Below, in pieces: positions 17,344-24,551 of a stretch of DNA of 64,000 bases; the stretch's first letter is position 1, and each line of letters starts with the position of its first letter. The notes beneath the pieces were generated by a model. That model ran no database searches and was not told the origin of the DNA. It saw nothing but the letters and a program-made list of their open reading frames with translations. The position numbers were made by a program, and so were the translations under genes. Source of the stretch: Rhodanobacteraceae bacterium. GTDB lineage: Bacteria; Pseudomonadota; Gammaproteobacteria; Xanthomonadales; Rhodanobacteraceae. The stretch spans positions 124,001 to 188,000 of the forward strand of contig SCQU01000004.1 in NCBI GenBank assembly GCA_004299555.1, given 5' to 3'.

Positions 17344-18662
17344 GTCTTGATCTGCAACGCCGGCGCAACGTGGCTCGCCCGCGATGCCGGCAGCGCGCCC
17401 GCGATCAAACTCACCACGATCGCCAGCACAAACGTGACGATAAACATCGACACGTCCATGTGCACCAGACCGGAGTATGGCGTTTGTTGCTGCCGCACCA
17501 GCCACAGCCCAACCAGCGTCAACAGCCAGCCGCCGAGCCCGCCGATCAGCCCGATCAGGCCGGCTTCGGTCAGGCATTGCGCGACCACCGCACGGCGTGA
17601 CGCACCCAGCGCACGCCGTATGCCAATCTCGCCGGCACGCCGCATGAACTTCGCCAGCAACAACCCAACCGTGTTGAACAGGCAAATCGCGAGGAACGCG
17701 AATGCCAGCCAGGTCTGCAGCTTCACGTCACTCGGTACGAAATGATTGAAGGCGAGCCAGTCCATCAGATCACGCAGGCGCGTTTCGGTATAGCCGATGC
17801 GCCCAAGCGCCTTCTGCTGCTGCGCATAGTGATCAAGGAACGTGCGGTACGCCGCCACCTTGGCAGGGCTGTCCAGCTGCACCCACAAGCCGACCCAGTT
17901 GCAGGGCGCATTTACCATGCGCTCTCCCGGCTTGGGCATGGCCCAACAATTGAACCACCAGAAGTTGCCTTCGTTGATATCCAGGCCGGTGAAAAACGGC
18001 GCAAACACGCCTTCCGGCTTGCCGTAATAGCCCGCGGTGTCGCCGTTGGCGAAACGACCACCACGCACGTCGTAGAACAAAGGCGAAGGTCGCCACGGCT
18101 TCAAAACGCCCACGATGCGCAGGTCTGCATTGCGCACGCGCAAGGTCTTGCCGACGCTGTCCTTGCCGCCGAACAGCCTGTTATTGAGGTCACTGGAGAT
18201 CACCGCCACCCGTGCACGGTCGGTATCATCGGCCGCTGTCCAGCCACTGCCGTATTCGAACGGCACATCGAACATCGGAAAGAAATCCGAGGTGGTGAAC
18301 AACACCGGTTCCATCAACGGCGGCAAACTGGAATCGGATGCGCGAATCTTGAGTGGCTTGGGCACCGTGACCAACGCCTGCCGGTCGGCGCGGTGCGTGC
18401 TCCACAGATCCGTCGCCGAACGGTAGTCCATCATGTCCGGCGGTTCGGTGTGCTTGTAACCAGGTGTGGGGTCGCTGTCCACCTGCGCATAGAAAACGTG
18501 CGCGCTCTTGCCCGGCAGCGGATCGCCGGAAAGCACGTGCATCACGGTCAGCGTCGTCATCGCCGCGCCGATGCCGACCGCAATCGCCAGCACCATCAGG
18601 AAGGTGAGCACGGGGTTGCGTCTGAGGCTGCGAACAGCAAGATCAAGGTAGTAGGTGAACAT
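17337..18662 (-). CDS. ABC transporter permease, FtsX/MacB type, A-type copy 2 (A2)
   Basis: A 441-residue A-type permease: MFTYYLDLAVRSLRRNPVLTFLM opening, first membrane segment about 18-42, periplasmic domain with FPMFDVPFEYGSGW, and C-terminal segments around AKFMRRAGEIGIRRALGASRRAVVAQ. I prefer ATG 18662, aligned with the other A genes, over GTG 18668. The A and B types are clearly homologous families but differ in length, start and end motifs, consistent with two different subunits of one permease. Confidence 0.88.
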   Translation of the reverse strand: MFTYYLDLAVRSLRRNPVLTFLMVLAIAVGIGAAMTTLTVMHVLSGDPLPGKSAHVFYAQVDSDPTPGYKHTEPPDMMDYRSATDLWSTHRADRQALVTVPKPLKIRASDSSLPPLMEPVLFTTSDFFPMFDVPFEYGSGWTAADDTDRARVAVISSDLNNRLFGGKDSVGKTLRVRNADLRIVGVLKPWRPSPLFYDVRGGRFANGDTAGYYGKPEGVFAPFFTGLDINEGNFWWFNCWAMPKPGERMVNAPCNWVGLWVQLDSPAKVAAYRTFLDHYAQQQKALGRIGYTETRLRDLMDWLAFNHFVPSDVKLQTWLAFAFLAICLFNTVGLLLAKFMRRAGEIGIRRALGASRRAVVAQCLTEAGLIGLIGGLGGWLLTLVGLWLVRQQQTPYSGLVHMDVSMFIVTFVLAIVVSLIAGALPASRASHVAPALQIKTL

Positions 18663-18684
18663 GATCACGTTGCTCCATTCCAGT

Positions 18685-18790
18685 TTCTCCCCCTTCGTTC
18701 ACGAAGGGGGATTGAGGGGGATGGCTTTCCGCAATCCGGAGCACATCCCCCCGCCGCTACGCGGCGACCCCCTTCGTACCGAAGGGGTAT
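18685..18790. repeat. CCCCCTTCG-type inverted-repeat element between B1 and A2
   Basis: Hairpin CCCCCTTCG..CGAAGGGGG (about 18687-18709), then GAGGGGGATGG...CATCCCCCCG pairing, a CCGC-TACG-GCGG hairpin, and a final CCCCTTCG..CGAAGGGG hairpin. Same architecture as 21667-21771. Confidence 0.85.
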
Positions 18791-18800
18791 TCCACTTGCA

Positions 18801-20057
18801 TCACACGCTCCTCGTCGCTTCCACCGGCGACACCCGCGACGCGCGCCGTGCCGGCGCAAACACCGCGCCCTGACCCAGCGCCAGCAACGCGACGATGCCG
18901 ACGGCGACGTACGCCAACGACATCCGGTCCATCTGGAACTGCTTCATCATCCACAGGTTCAGGCCCACCGCGAGGATCGCGCCCAGCACCACGCCAGCGC
19001 CGGCGATCAGCAGGTTCTCGGTCTGGAAATAACGCAAGATGTCGGTGCGTGTCGCACCCAGCGCTCGGCGGATGCCGATCTGCTTGCGCCGCTGGCCGAC
19101 CCAGAAACTCGTCAAGCCGACGATCCCGGCACCCGTGACGCACAGCAGGATTACGCAGATCACGCCCATCAGGATGGCCATGCCGACGTCGGCGCGGTAG
19201 GCCTTGGCGCGGATTTCCGAAAACGGTTGGATACCGAGCAGCCCGCCGAAGCCTGCCAGCACCCGCATCGGATCGGCCGCCAACAGCGCCTTGTGCGCCT
19301 CGCGCATCGCCTCGGCCATGCGCCCCGGCTTGGCGCGCACCGCGGTACGCGTGTAACTGTCGTTCGGGAACGTCGGCAGCAGCACGGAGTTCCACGTGTA
19401 GTCGTTGCCAAACCCGATATTGGGCGTCTGCATGCGCGCGACGATGCCGATGATCGTCGTCGGCGTCGCGCCACCGTTGAAATATACGGTCTTGCCCAGC
19501 GCATCACCCGCTGGGAACAACTTGTCGCCAAGCGCTTTGGTGACGATCGTCACGGGCGGCTCGTAGTCACCGCCATGGACGTCATGCGTGATTTCACCGG
19601 CTGTGAAATTGCGGCCGGCAATCAGCCGCAAACCCAGCGTGTGGATCGCCTGCTCACCGACGCTGTAGAACGTGCTGCGTGCGGTGGAATTGCTTTGATT
19701 CGGCTTCAAATCGACACCGCCGTTGTTTGAGGATTGCACCAACGGCAGCGAGCTGATCGCGGCCGCGGATTCCACGTCCGGCAGGCCGCGCAAGGTTGCG
19801 AGGTCGCCCTGGATCATGGCGTAGCGCTGCTCCACTGCTGCCGCGCCATTGCCGCTCGGCGCGTTGACGAACATTTGCTGGATGACGAACAGGTTCTGCT
19901 CATCCATGCCGGTCGGCCGCTGCACCGTCGCGACGCGCTGACCGATGACGAACACGGCGTTGCATACGATCGCAAGTGTCAACGCGATCTGCAGCGTGAT
20001 CAGAATCACGCCAGCCTTGTGCTTCTTCAGCGCGGCAATAATGGGCGGAAGGGTCAT
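18801..20057 (-). CDS. ABC transporter permease, FtsX/MacB type, B-type copy 1 (B1)
   Basis: A 418-residue B-type permease beginning MTLPPIIAALKKHKAG with a GGAGG ribosome-binding site; membrane segment about 17-38, periplasmic MacB_PCD domain (40-285), three C-terminal segments. B-type marks are TSFWVGQRRKQIGIRRALGATRTDILRYFQTEN and the end VSPVEATRSV. It is the most divergent of the three B copies at both ends. It follows A1 after a 262-base spacer that contains a REP-like repeat (20123-20263), while the other A-B spacers are 43 and 90 bases. Confidence 0.88.
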   Translation of the reverse strand: MTLPPIIAALKKHKAGVILITLQIALTLAIVCNAVFVIGQRVATVQRPTGMDEQNLFVIQQMFVNAPSGNGAAAVEQRYAMIQGDLATLRGLPDVESAAAISSLPLVQSSNNGGVDLKPNQSNSTARSTFYSVGEQAIHTLGLRLIAGRNFTAGEITHDVHGGDYEPPVTIVTKALGDKLFPAGDALGKTVYFNGGATPTTIIGIVARMQTPNIGFGNDYTWNSVLLPTFPNDSYTRTAVRAKPGRMAEAMREAHKALLAADPMRVLAGFGGLLGIQPFSEIRAKAYRADVGMAILMGVICVILLCVTGAGIVGLTSFWVGQRRKQIGIRRALGATRTDILRYFQTENLLIAGAGVVLGAILAVGLNLWMMKQFQMDRMSLAYVAVGIVALLALGQGAVFAPARRASRVSPVEATRSV

Positions 20058-20122
20058 GGCCTCACCTCCAATTGCCGACCGCGGCATGAAACCGGAGGCG
20101 AATCGGGTGCCACACGCACTGA

Positions 20123-20263
20123 TCCCCTCTCGCGCCGGGAGAGGGTGCCCCGCAGGGGCGAGTGAGGGTCCGGACATGCGACGGTGCTTCCGATGCCGCA
20201 GTCCTTACGCAACCCCGAACCCTCATTCGGCGCTTCACGCCACCTTCTCCCGATGGGAGAAGG
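20123..20263. repeat. REP-like CCCTCTCC/ACCTTCTCCC element (copy 1), between A1 and B1
   Basis: Hairpin CCCTCTCGCGCCGGGAGAGGG (two-part) plus CCCCGCAGGGG and GTGAGGGTCCGGAC, followed by an inverted companion ACCCTCATTCGGC...CACCTTCTCCCGATGGGAGAAGG. Copies of the same design lie at 22936-23053, 28094-28208 and, degenerate, 39599-39710, each between genes of an exporter or next to an operon start. Confidence 0.8.
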
Positions 20264-20319
20264 AACCAACCCTGCGGACCTGCTGGCCCAGTCTTCTATG
20301 GCGTTCATTCGTGCATGCC

Positions 20320-21645
20320 TCAATTCGACTTCAACTGCCATGCTGGCTGGACCGCCGCAGCGCGCAGCGTTGGGTATAGCCCAGCCAACATCGTCGCGAC
20401 GATCGCGACGATCAGCGTGGCAAAGAGCAGCGACGCGTTGAAATGCGCCAGCGCTGCGATGTCACGCGGCATCACGAGGCCGATCCCGGCGACACCGAGT
20501 GCCGTCAGCCCCAGCCCCAGCACGCCACCGGCGAGTCCCACCATGCCGGCCTCGGTCAGGAACTGCGCGTAGATCTGGCGGCGTGATGCACCAAGCGCAC
20601 GGCGCACGCCGATCTCGCCGCCGCGCCGCATGAACTTCGCCAGCAGCAGGCCCATCACGTTGACGAGGCATACCAGCAGCAGGCCCAGCGCGACATACAG
20701 CGAGATCTTGGTGTCAGGCGGTACGACGTGCTGGAAATCCAGCCAGTCCATCAAGCCGCGCAGACGCACATTCGGCGCCCACGTGAAGCGGCCTGCCTGC
20801 TGCTGGGTCGCCGCGTAGTTGACGAGGAACTGGTGGTAGTCACGTACCGCCGCGGCACCATCGAGTTGCACCATGAAGGAGATCCAGACGCATTCGGATT
20901 TCAGCAGACCCTTGAAGCCCGATTCCGCCGGCGGCTGCTGGCAATTCGTGGTGCCATTGGCGCCTTGGTGCGCGGCGATCGCGGTCGTGAACGGCATGAA
21001 GATGCCGCCTGCCATCTCGCTGAAGCCGCCCGTGTTCACGACGTCGTAAAACACCGGCTGCGGATTCCAGTCGCGGGTGACGCCGACCATGCGGTAATCG
21101 CGATGGCCAAAGGTCAGCACTTTGCCGACGCTGTCCCGGCCACCAAAGAGGGTAGCGTTGAGCTTGCCGCTGAGAACGACGACGTGCGCGCGGTTCGCAT
21201 CGTCCGCCGCGCTCCAGCCGGTACCGTATTCGAACGGCACATCGAACATGGGAAAGAACTCCGAGGACACTGCTTCGCCCGCGACCATGGTCAGCGACTG
21301 GTTCAGGTGCTTGGGCATCACGGAATCCGCAATCTGGTACATCGCCGACTGGTACTTCGCGCGATGCGCACGCATCAGCGCGATGGCATCGGTGTAATCC
21401 ATCGCGTCTGGCGGTTGCGTACTTTTGCTGCCGGGCGCATGGCCGGACGGTCCCCAATTGTCGATCTGCGGCACGAACAGTTCGGCTGACTTCTGCGGAA
21501 TTGGGTCACCCGACACCGCGCGGAACACCGACCACGTTGTCATCGACGCCGCGACGCCAAAGCCAATCGTGACGATCATCAGCGCCGTCAGCGCCGGGTT
21601 GCGCTTCAGGCTGCGTAGTGCGAGATCGAGGTAGTAGGCAAACAT
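20320..21645 (-). CDS. ABC transporter permease, FtsX/MacB type, A-type copy 1 (A1)
   Basis: A 441-residue A-type permease: MFAYYLDLALRSLKRNPALTALM opening, first segment about 18-42, periplasmic domain with FFPMFDVPFEYGTGW and two cysteines (NCQQPP...SECVW), then three segments around AKFMRRGGEIGVRRALGASRRQIYAQ and an alanine-rich C-terminal helix. It is the permease nearest to the ATPase and adaptor and therefore the likeliest ancestral A subunit. Upstream is a CCCCCTTCG element and the remains of a B-type gene end. Confidence 0.88.
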   Translation of the reverse strand: MFAYYLDLALRSLKRNPALTALMIVTIGFGVAASMTTWSVFRAVSGDPIPQKSAELFVPQIDNWGPSGHAPGSKSTQPPDAMDYTDAIALMRAHRAKYQSAMYQIADSVMPKHLNQSLTMVAGEAVSSEFFPMFDVPFEYGTGWSAADDANRAHVVVLSGKLNATLFGGRDSVGKVLTFGHRDYRMVGVTRDWNPQPVFYDVVNTGGFSEMAGGIFMPFTTAIAAHQGANGTTNCQQPPAESGFKGLLKSECVWISFMVQLDGAAAVRDYHQFLVNYAATQQQAGRFTWAPNVRLRGLMDWLDFQHVVPPDTKISLYVALGLLLVCLVNVMGLLLAKFMRRGGEIGVRRALGASRRQIYAQFLTEAGMVGLAGGVLGLGLTALGVAGIGLVMPRDIAALAHFNASLLFATLIVAIVATMLAGLYPTLRAAAVQPAWQLKSN

Positions 21646-21666
21646 TCAATCACTCCAGGTTCCTGT

Positions 21667-21771
21667 CTCCCCCTTCCAAAGGAAGGGGGATTGAGGGGGA
21701 TGGCTCTTCGTTCCATGCACTCGCATCCCCCCGCGCTACGCGCGACCCCCTTCGTCCCGAAGGGGGTATTC
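21667..21771. repeat. CCCCCTTCC/TTCG-type inverted-repeat element upstream of A1
   Basis: Three hairpins in a row: CCCCCTTCC-AAA-GGAAGGGGG at about 21669-21689, a GAGGGGGATGG / CATCCCCCC pairing that encloses a variable loop, GCGC-TACG-CGCG, and CCCCCTTCG-TCC-CGAAGGGGG at about 21747-21767. The element sits between the B0 tail vestige and A1. Confidence 0.85.
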
Positions 21772-21779
21772 CTGCCCAC

Positions 21780-21803
21780 TCACATGCTGCTGGTCGCTTC
21801 CAC
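21780..21803 (-). pseudogene. Vestige of a B-type permease: last codons only (B0 tail)
   Basis: Read on the minus strand these 24 bases give VEATSSM followed by TGA, matching the last seven residues and stop of B1 (VEATRSV) at 20 of 24 bases. It lies directly before a CCCCCTTCG element and an A gene, exactly as the ends of B1 and B2 do. The rest of this B gene is gone and the small protein gene (21816-22118) takes its place. The match is short, so the call depends on the conserved layout. Confidence 0.6.
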
Positions 21804-21815
21804 CAATCGCGCGCA

Positions 21816-22118
21816 TCAGCCAATGGCTCCGGCGGTGCAAGGCCCAGCATACGAATAGAACGGCATGTCGATGCAGGCCACGCCGCCACCCACGTCAGCC
21901 TGCGGCGGCACGCTTGCGGCCGGCGCCGGCCGGCCCAAGGCATGCAGCTCGGCCGCACTCGGGTAAACGTGGATCACCGGCAGCGTCACAACCTTCGCCG
22001 CCGGCGGTGGCGGCGTGGCGCTGGCCACCGTGGCCACCGTCAGCGCGTGAAACCCCGCCAGCGCCAGCACGTTGATCAGGACGGAAGCGGCGATGATCGC
22101 GATTTTCTGGACGTTCAT
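21816..22118 (-). CDS. Small membrane-anchored protein of unknown function inside the exporter operon
   Basis: A 100-residue protein with an N-terminal hydrophobic segment (residues 6-28, signal anchor or uncleaved signal), an Ala/Pro-rich linker, an HVYPSAAELHALGRP stretch, and a C-terminal GGGVACIDMPFYSYAGPCTAGAIG-like end with two cysteines twelve residues apart (the exact block is at residues 77-100). It sits between the ATPase gene (48 bases upstream) and A1. I do not recognise a family. It could be an accessory subunit or a precursor of an exported peptide; both are guesses. Confidence 0.7.
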   Translation of the reverse strand: MNVQKIAIIAASVLINVLALAGFHALTVATVASATPPPPAAKVVTLPVIHVYPSAAELHALGRPAPAASVPPQADVGGGVACIDMPFYSYAGPCTAGAIG

Positions 22119-22166
22119 GGTGCAGCCCTCGTTGGGTACGGTGACCCCTGTAGTGATTGCATCCGG

Positions 22167-22898
22167 TCAGGCGGTGCCGGTGTCGGCCGCCGCGCCCGCA
22201 GCATGCGGCGGCGCGTGGAAGCGCGGTTCTTCGGTAATGTCGACGGCCTGGCCATCGATGATGTGGACGCTGCGCTGTGCGCGCGCCGCGAGCTCGGGGT
22301 CGTGCGTGACCATGACAATGGTCGCGCCGCCGCGATGGATTTCTTCCAGCAATTCCATGACCCCACGCGCCATCTGCGTATCGAGGTTGCCGGTCGGCTC
22401 GTCGGCCAGCAGCAGGCGCGGCGAACCGGCCAGCGCGCGCGCGATGGCGACGCGTTGCTGCTGGCCACCGGATAGTTCCGCCGGGTAGTGCTTCATCCGC
22501 GAGGCCAGGCCCACGCGTTCCAACGAATCCTGGATGCGCTGCTGGCGTTCCGCGGATTTCATGCCGCGGTAGCGCAGCGGCACCTCGACGTTGTCATGCA
22601 CGTTCAAATCCGGGATCAGGTTGAAGCTCTGGAACACGAAGCCGATCTTTTCGTTGCGGATTTTCGAACGGGTGTTGTCACCAAGGTTGCTGACGTCGAC
22701 ACCATCCAGCAGGTATTCGCCGCCGGTGAAGCTTTCGAGCAGGCCCGCGATGGTGAGGAAGGTGGTCTTGCCGGAGCCGGACGGCCCCATCACCACAACG
22801 AATTCGCCTTCCTTCACGTCGATGTTGAAATCGCGCAGGGCGTAGGTTTCCACCACTTCGGTGCGGTAGACCTTGGACAGGTGGGTCATCTTGAGCAT
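22167..22898 (-). CDS. ABC transporter ATP-binding protein, MacB/LolD type
   Basis: A 243-residue ATPase: Walker A GPSGSGKT about residue 41, Q-loop FVFQSFNLIPDL, signature [15 protein letters not shown], Walker B LLLADEPTGNLD, H-loop VTHDPE. The FNLIPDLNVHDNVEVPLRYRG segment is typical of ATPases that serve MacB-like mechanotransmission permeases. It lacks a fused membrane domain, so it must work with the separate A and B permeases; only one ATPase gene is present for six permeases. ATG 22898 (MLKMTHLSK) with AGGA upstream is chosen; a longer reading comes from REP sequence. Confidence 0.93.
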   Translation of the reverse strand: MLKMTHLSKVYRTEVVETYALRDFNIDVKEGEFVVVMGPSGSGKTTFLTIAGLLESFTGGEYLLDGVDVSNLGDNTRSKIRNEKIGFVFQSFNLIPDLNVHDNVEVPLRYRGMKSAERQQRIQDSLERVGLASRMKHYPAELSGGQQQRVAIARALAGSPRLLLADEPTGNLDTQMARGVMELLEEIHRGGATIVMVTHDPELAARAQRSVHIIDGQAVDITEEPRFHAPPHAAGAAADTGTA

Positions 22899-22935
22899 TT
22901 GAGAGTTCCTCGGTAGCAGACGTTGTGGCTTTGGA

Positions 22936-23053
22936 ACCCCTCTCCCAGCGGGAGAGGGGCAGGGGTGAGGGCTCGGGTCGCTTGCATCCAACGTTCCGCA
23001 GGTTCCGGACCCTCATCCGGCCCTTCGGGCCACCTTCTCCCGGAGGGAGAAGG
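22936..23053. repeat. REP-like CCCTCTCC/ACCTTCTCCC element (copy 2), between adaptor and ATPase genes
   Basis: CCCCTCTCCCAGCGGGAGAGGGG hairpin (two 9-base arms), AGGGGTGAGGG, then ACCCTCATCCGGCCC-TTC-GGGCC and CCTTCTCCC..GGGAGAAGG hairpin. It sits in the 164-base gap of the operon and could attenuate transcription or stabilise the upstream message. Confidence 0.8.
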
Positions 23054-23062
23054 AAATTCAAA

Positions 23063-24337
23063 TCAATTGCTGATCGCGACGCGCGCGGCGCCGTTGAAGT
23101 TGCTGGTACCGGAAATGACCACCTTGTCGCCGGCCTTCAGGCCTTGCAGGATCTCGACCTTGTCGATGGAGCTCGGCCCCAGCGTGACCGGGGTCTTGTA
23201 GGCGATGCCATCGCGCACGACGTAGGCGTAGCGGCCGCCGGACTCATCGACAAACGAGCCGCGCGCGACCACCAGCGCGTTCTCGCGCCGGTCGAGCACG
23301 ATGCGCACCGACAGGCGCTGGTTCTGGCGCAGCTCCTCGGGCTTTTTGCCTTCGAAACGCACCCGCGCGACCACTTCGCCGTTCACGACCTCGGGCGAAA
23401 TCGCGCTGACCGCGCCCTTCCAGTCCTGCCCGTTGCCGCTGATGACCGCCGGCATTCCGGCCGCAAGGTCGCGGGCGAAACTTTCGGGCACGTTGACCTG
23501 CACTTCCAGCGCCGACAGGTCGACCACGGTCAGGAGTTTGGCGTCCTTCGGCACCGTCGCGGTCTGCGCGATGAAAAGCTGGCCGACCTGGCCGCTGACC
23601 GGCGAGCGCACGTTCAAGTCGTCGACCTGGCGCTGCAGATCCGCCACCAGCAGCTTCTGCCGCGAATAGGCCAGTTTCTTGGCCTGGATTTCGAGCGCCA
23701 GACTCGAGTCGTCCGTGCCAAGGTTGGACCTTGCATGGCGCAGTCCGATCTGTGCCTTTTCCAGCAGGTCGTGGTGGCGATTGACGTCCAGCTCGGAGAC
23801 CGCACCTTTCTTGTACGCCTCCTGGTAACGCTTGAGATCGCGCGCCGCCGCCTGCTCATCGATCTTCGCGTTCTCGAAAGTCTCCTGCAATTTCGAGCGT
23901 TGCTGGTTGGCGTCGATCTTGGCCTGCTCGTAGGCAACCTGCATCGCATCGGCGTTGTTTTGTTCCTGCGCCAGCTTGTTGGTGAGCTCGGGACTGGCGA
24001 TCACGGCCAGCACCTGGCCCCGTTTTACCTTGTCGCCCGCGTGGGCCTTCAGGGTCACCGCGCCCGCCGCGTTGGCGTACAAGGTGGGGCTGACCGCCGC
24101 CACCACCCGCCCGTCGGCCGCGATGTCGCGCACGAACGTACCTCGTTCGACCGTCGCGATCTGCAGGCGCGATGCACTCACCGACGAGCCGGCCGAGAAC
24201 AGCCGCAACGCGCCCGGCACCAGCCAGATCAACACGATCAAGACCAGCACCCCGGCGCCGCCGTAGACCGCCAGCCGCTTCCGGCTGATGCGCTTTTCGA
24301 TGACGCGGTCGGTCGCTGAGGTGTCGCGAATGCTCAT
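23063..24337 (-). CDS. Periplasmic adaptor (membrane fusion) protein of ABC exporter, HlyD/MacA type
   Basis: A 424-residue adaptor: cytosolic lead of about 25 residues, one membrane segment (about 26-45), a biotinyl-lipoyl half-motif (VSPTLYANAAGAVTLKAHAGDKVKRGQVLAVI), a long helical hairpin (about 125-240, rich in Gln/Glu/Lys), the second lipoyl half (LNVRSPVSGQVGQLF), beta-barrel and C-terminal membrane-proximal domains. Such proteins link the ABC permease to an outer-membrane channel; no TolC-like gene is present here. First gene of the operon, 44 bases downstream of the sigma54 -12 element. GGAGA lies before ATG 24337. Confidence 0.93.
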   Translation of the reverse strand: MSIRDTSATDRVIEKRISRKRLAVYGGAGVLVLIVLIWLVPGALRLFSAGSSVSASRLQIATVERGTFVRDIAADGRVVAAVSPTLYANAAGAVTLKAHAGDKVKRGQVLAVIASPELTNKLAQEQNNADAMQVAYEQAKIDANQQRSKLQETFENAKIDEQAAARDLKRYQEAYKKGAVSELDVNRHHDLLEKAQIGLRHARSNLGTDDSSLALEIQAKKLAYSRQKLLVADLQRQVDDLNVRSPVSGQVGQLFIAQTATVPKDAKLLTVVDLSALEVQVNVPESFARDLAAGMPAVISGNGQDWKGAVSAISPEVVNGEVVARVRFEGKKPEELRQNQRLSVRIVLDRRENALVVARGSFVDESGGRYAYVVRDGIAYKTPVTLGPSSIDKVEILQGLKAGDKVVISGTSNFNGAARVAISN

Positions 24338-24380
24338 GCAGGGTCTCCGGCCGCAAGCGCGCGGCCACGTACTGCATGGA

Positions 24381-24395
24381 GCAAGTCTGGTGCCA
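24381..24395 (-). promoter_or_regulatory. Sigma54 (-24/-12) promoter of the exporter operon
   Basis: On the minus strand the bases read TGGCAC-CAGAC-TTGC followed by T, matching the sigma54 consensus TGGCAC-N5-TTGCW with the invariant GG and GC separated by exactly ten bases. The -12 GC is at 24382-24381, which puts the transcription start near 24370 and the adaptor ATG at 24337 about 30 bases further. No competing sigma70 hexamers are evident nearby. Confidence 0.88.
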
Positions 24396-24458
24396 AGTGG
24401 CGCAAGACACTTAAGTGCGCACAATCAATACGTTGCAAGTTCACAAGTCCGCGAAAAA

Positions 24459-24493
24459 GTGTCCGCGGACACCTGCCGGACAGTTGCCGGACA
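24459..24493 (-). promoter_or_regulatory. Enhancer-like array of TGTCCG half-sites upstream of the sigma54 promoter
   Basis: On the minus strand TGTCCG occurs with first bases at 24493, 24482 and 24471, i.e. at exact 11-base (one helical turn) intervals; the last one is half of the perfect palindrome GTGTCCGCGGACAC (24459-24472). A further TGTCCG lies at 24527-24522. The array is about 65-100 bases upstream of the -24 element, the normal position for an NtrC-type activator. The obvious candidate binder is the regulator at 9695-11029; that link is inferred. Confidence 0.75.
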
Positions 24494-24551
24494 CCGTTGC
24501 GGTGACCGGCGGTAAGATGTGCGGACAGGCGCAGTCCGGTACCACCGCACC

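Noticed and set aside
13170-24337. Lolipop-type lipoprotein exporter (LolCDE) as identity of the first ABC cluster
   Set aside because: Presence of an HlyD-type adaptor, stand-alone A/B permeases with MacB_PCD domains and a sigma54 activator fits a MacAB-like peptide or drug exporter better; no LolC/LolE signature seen.
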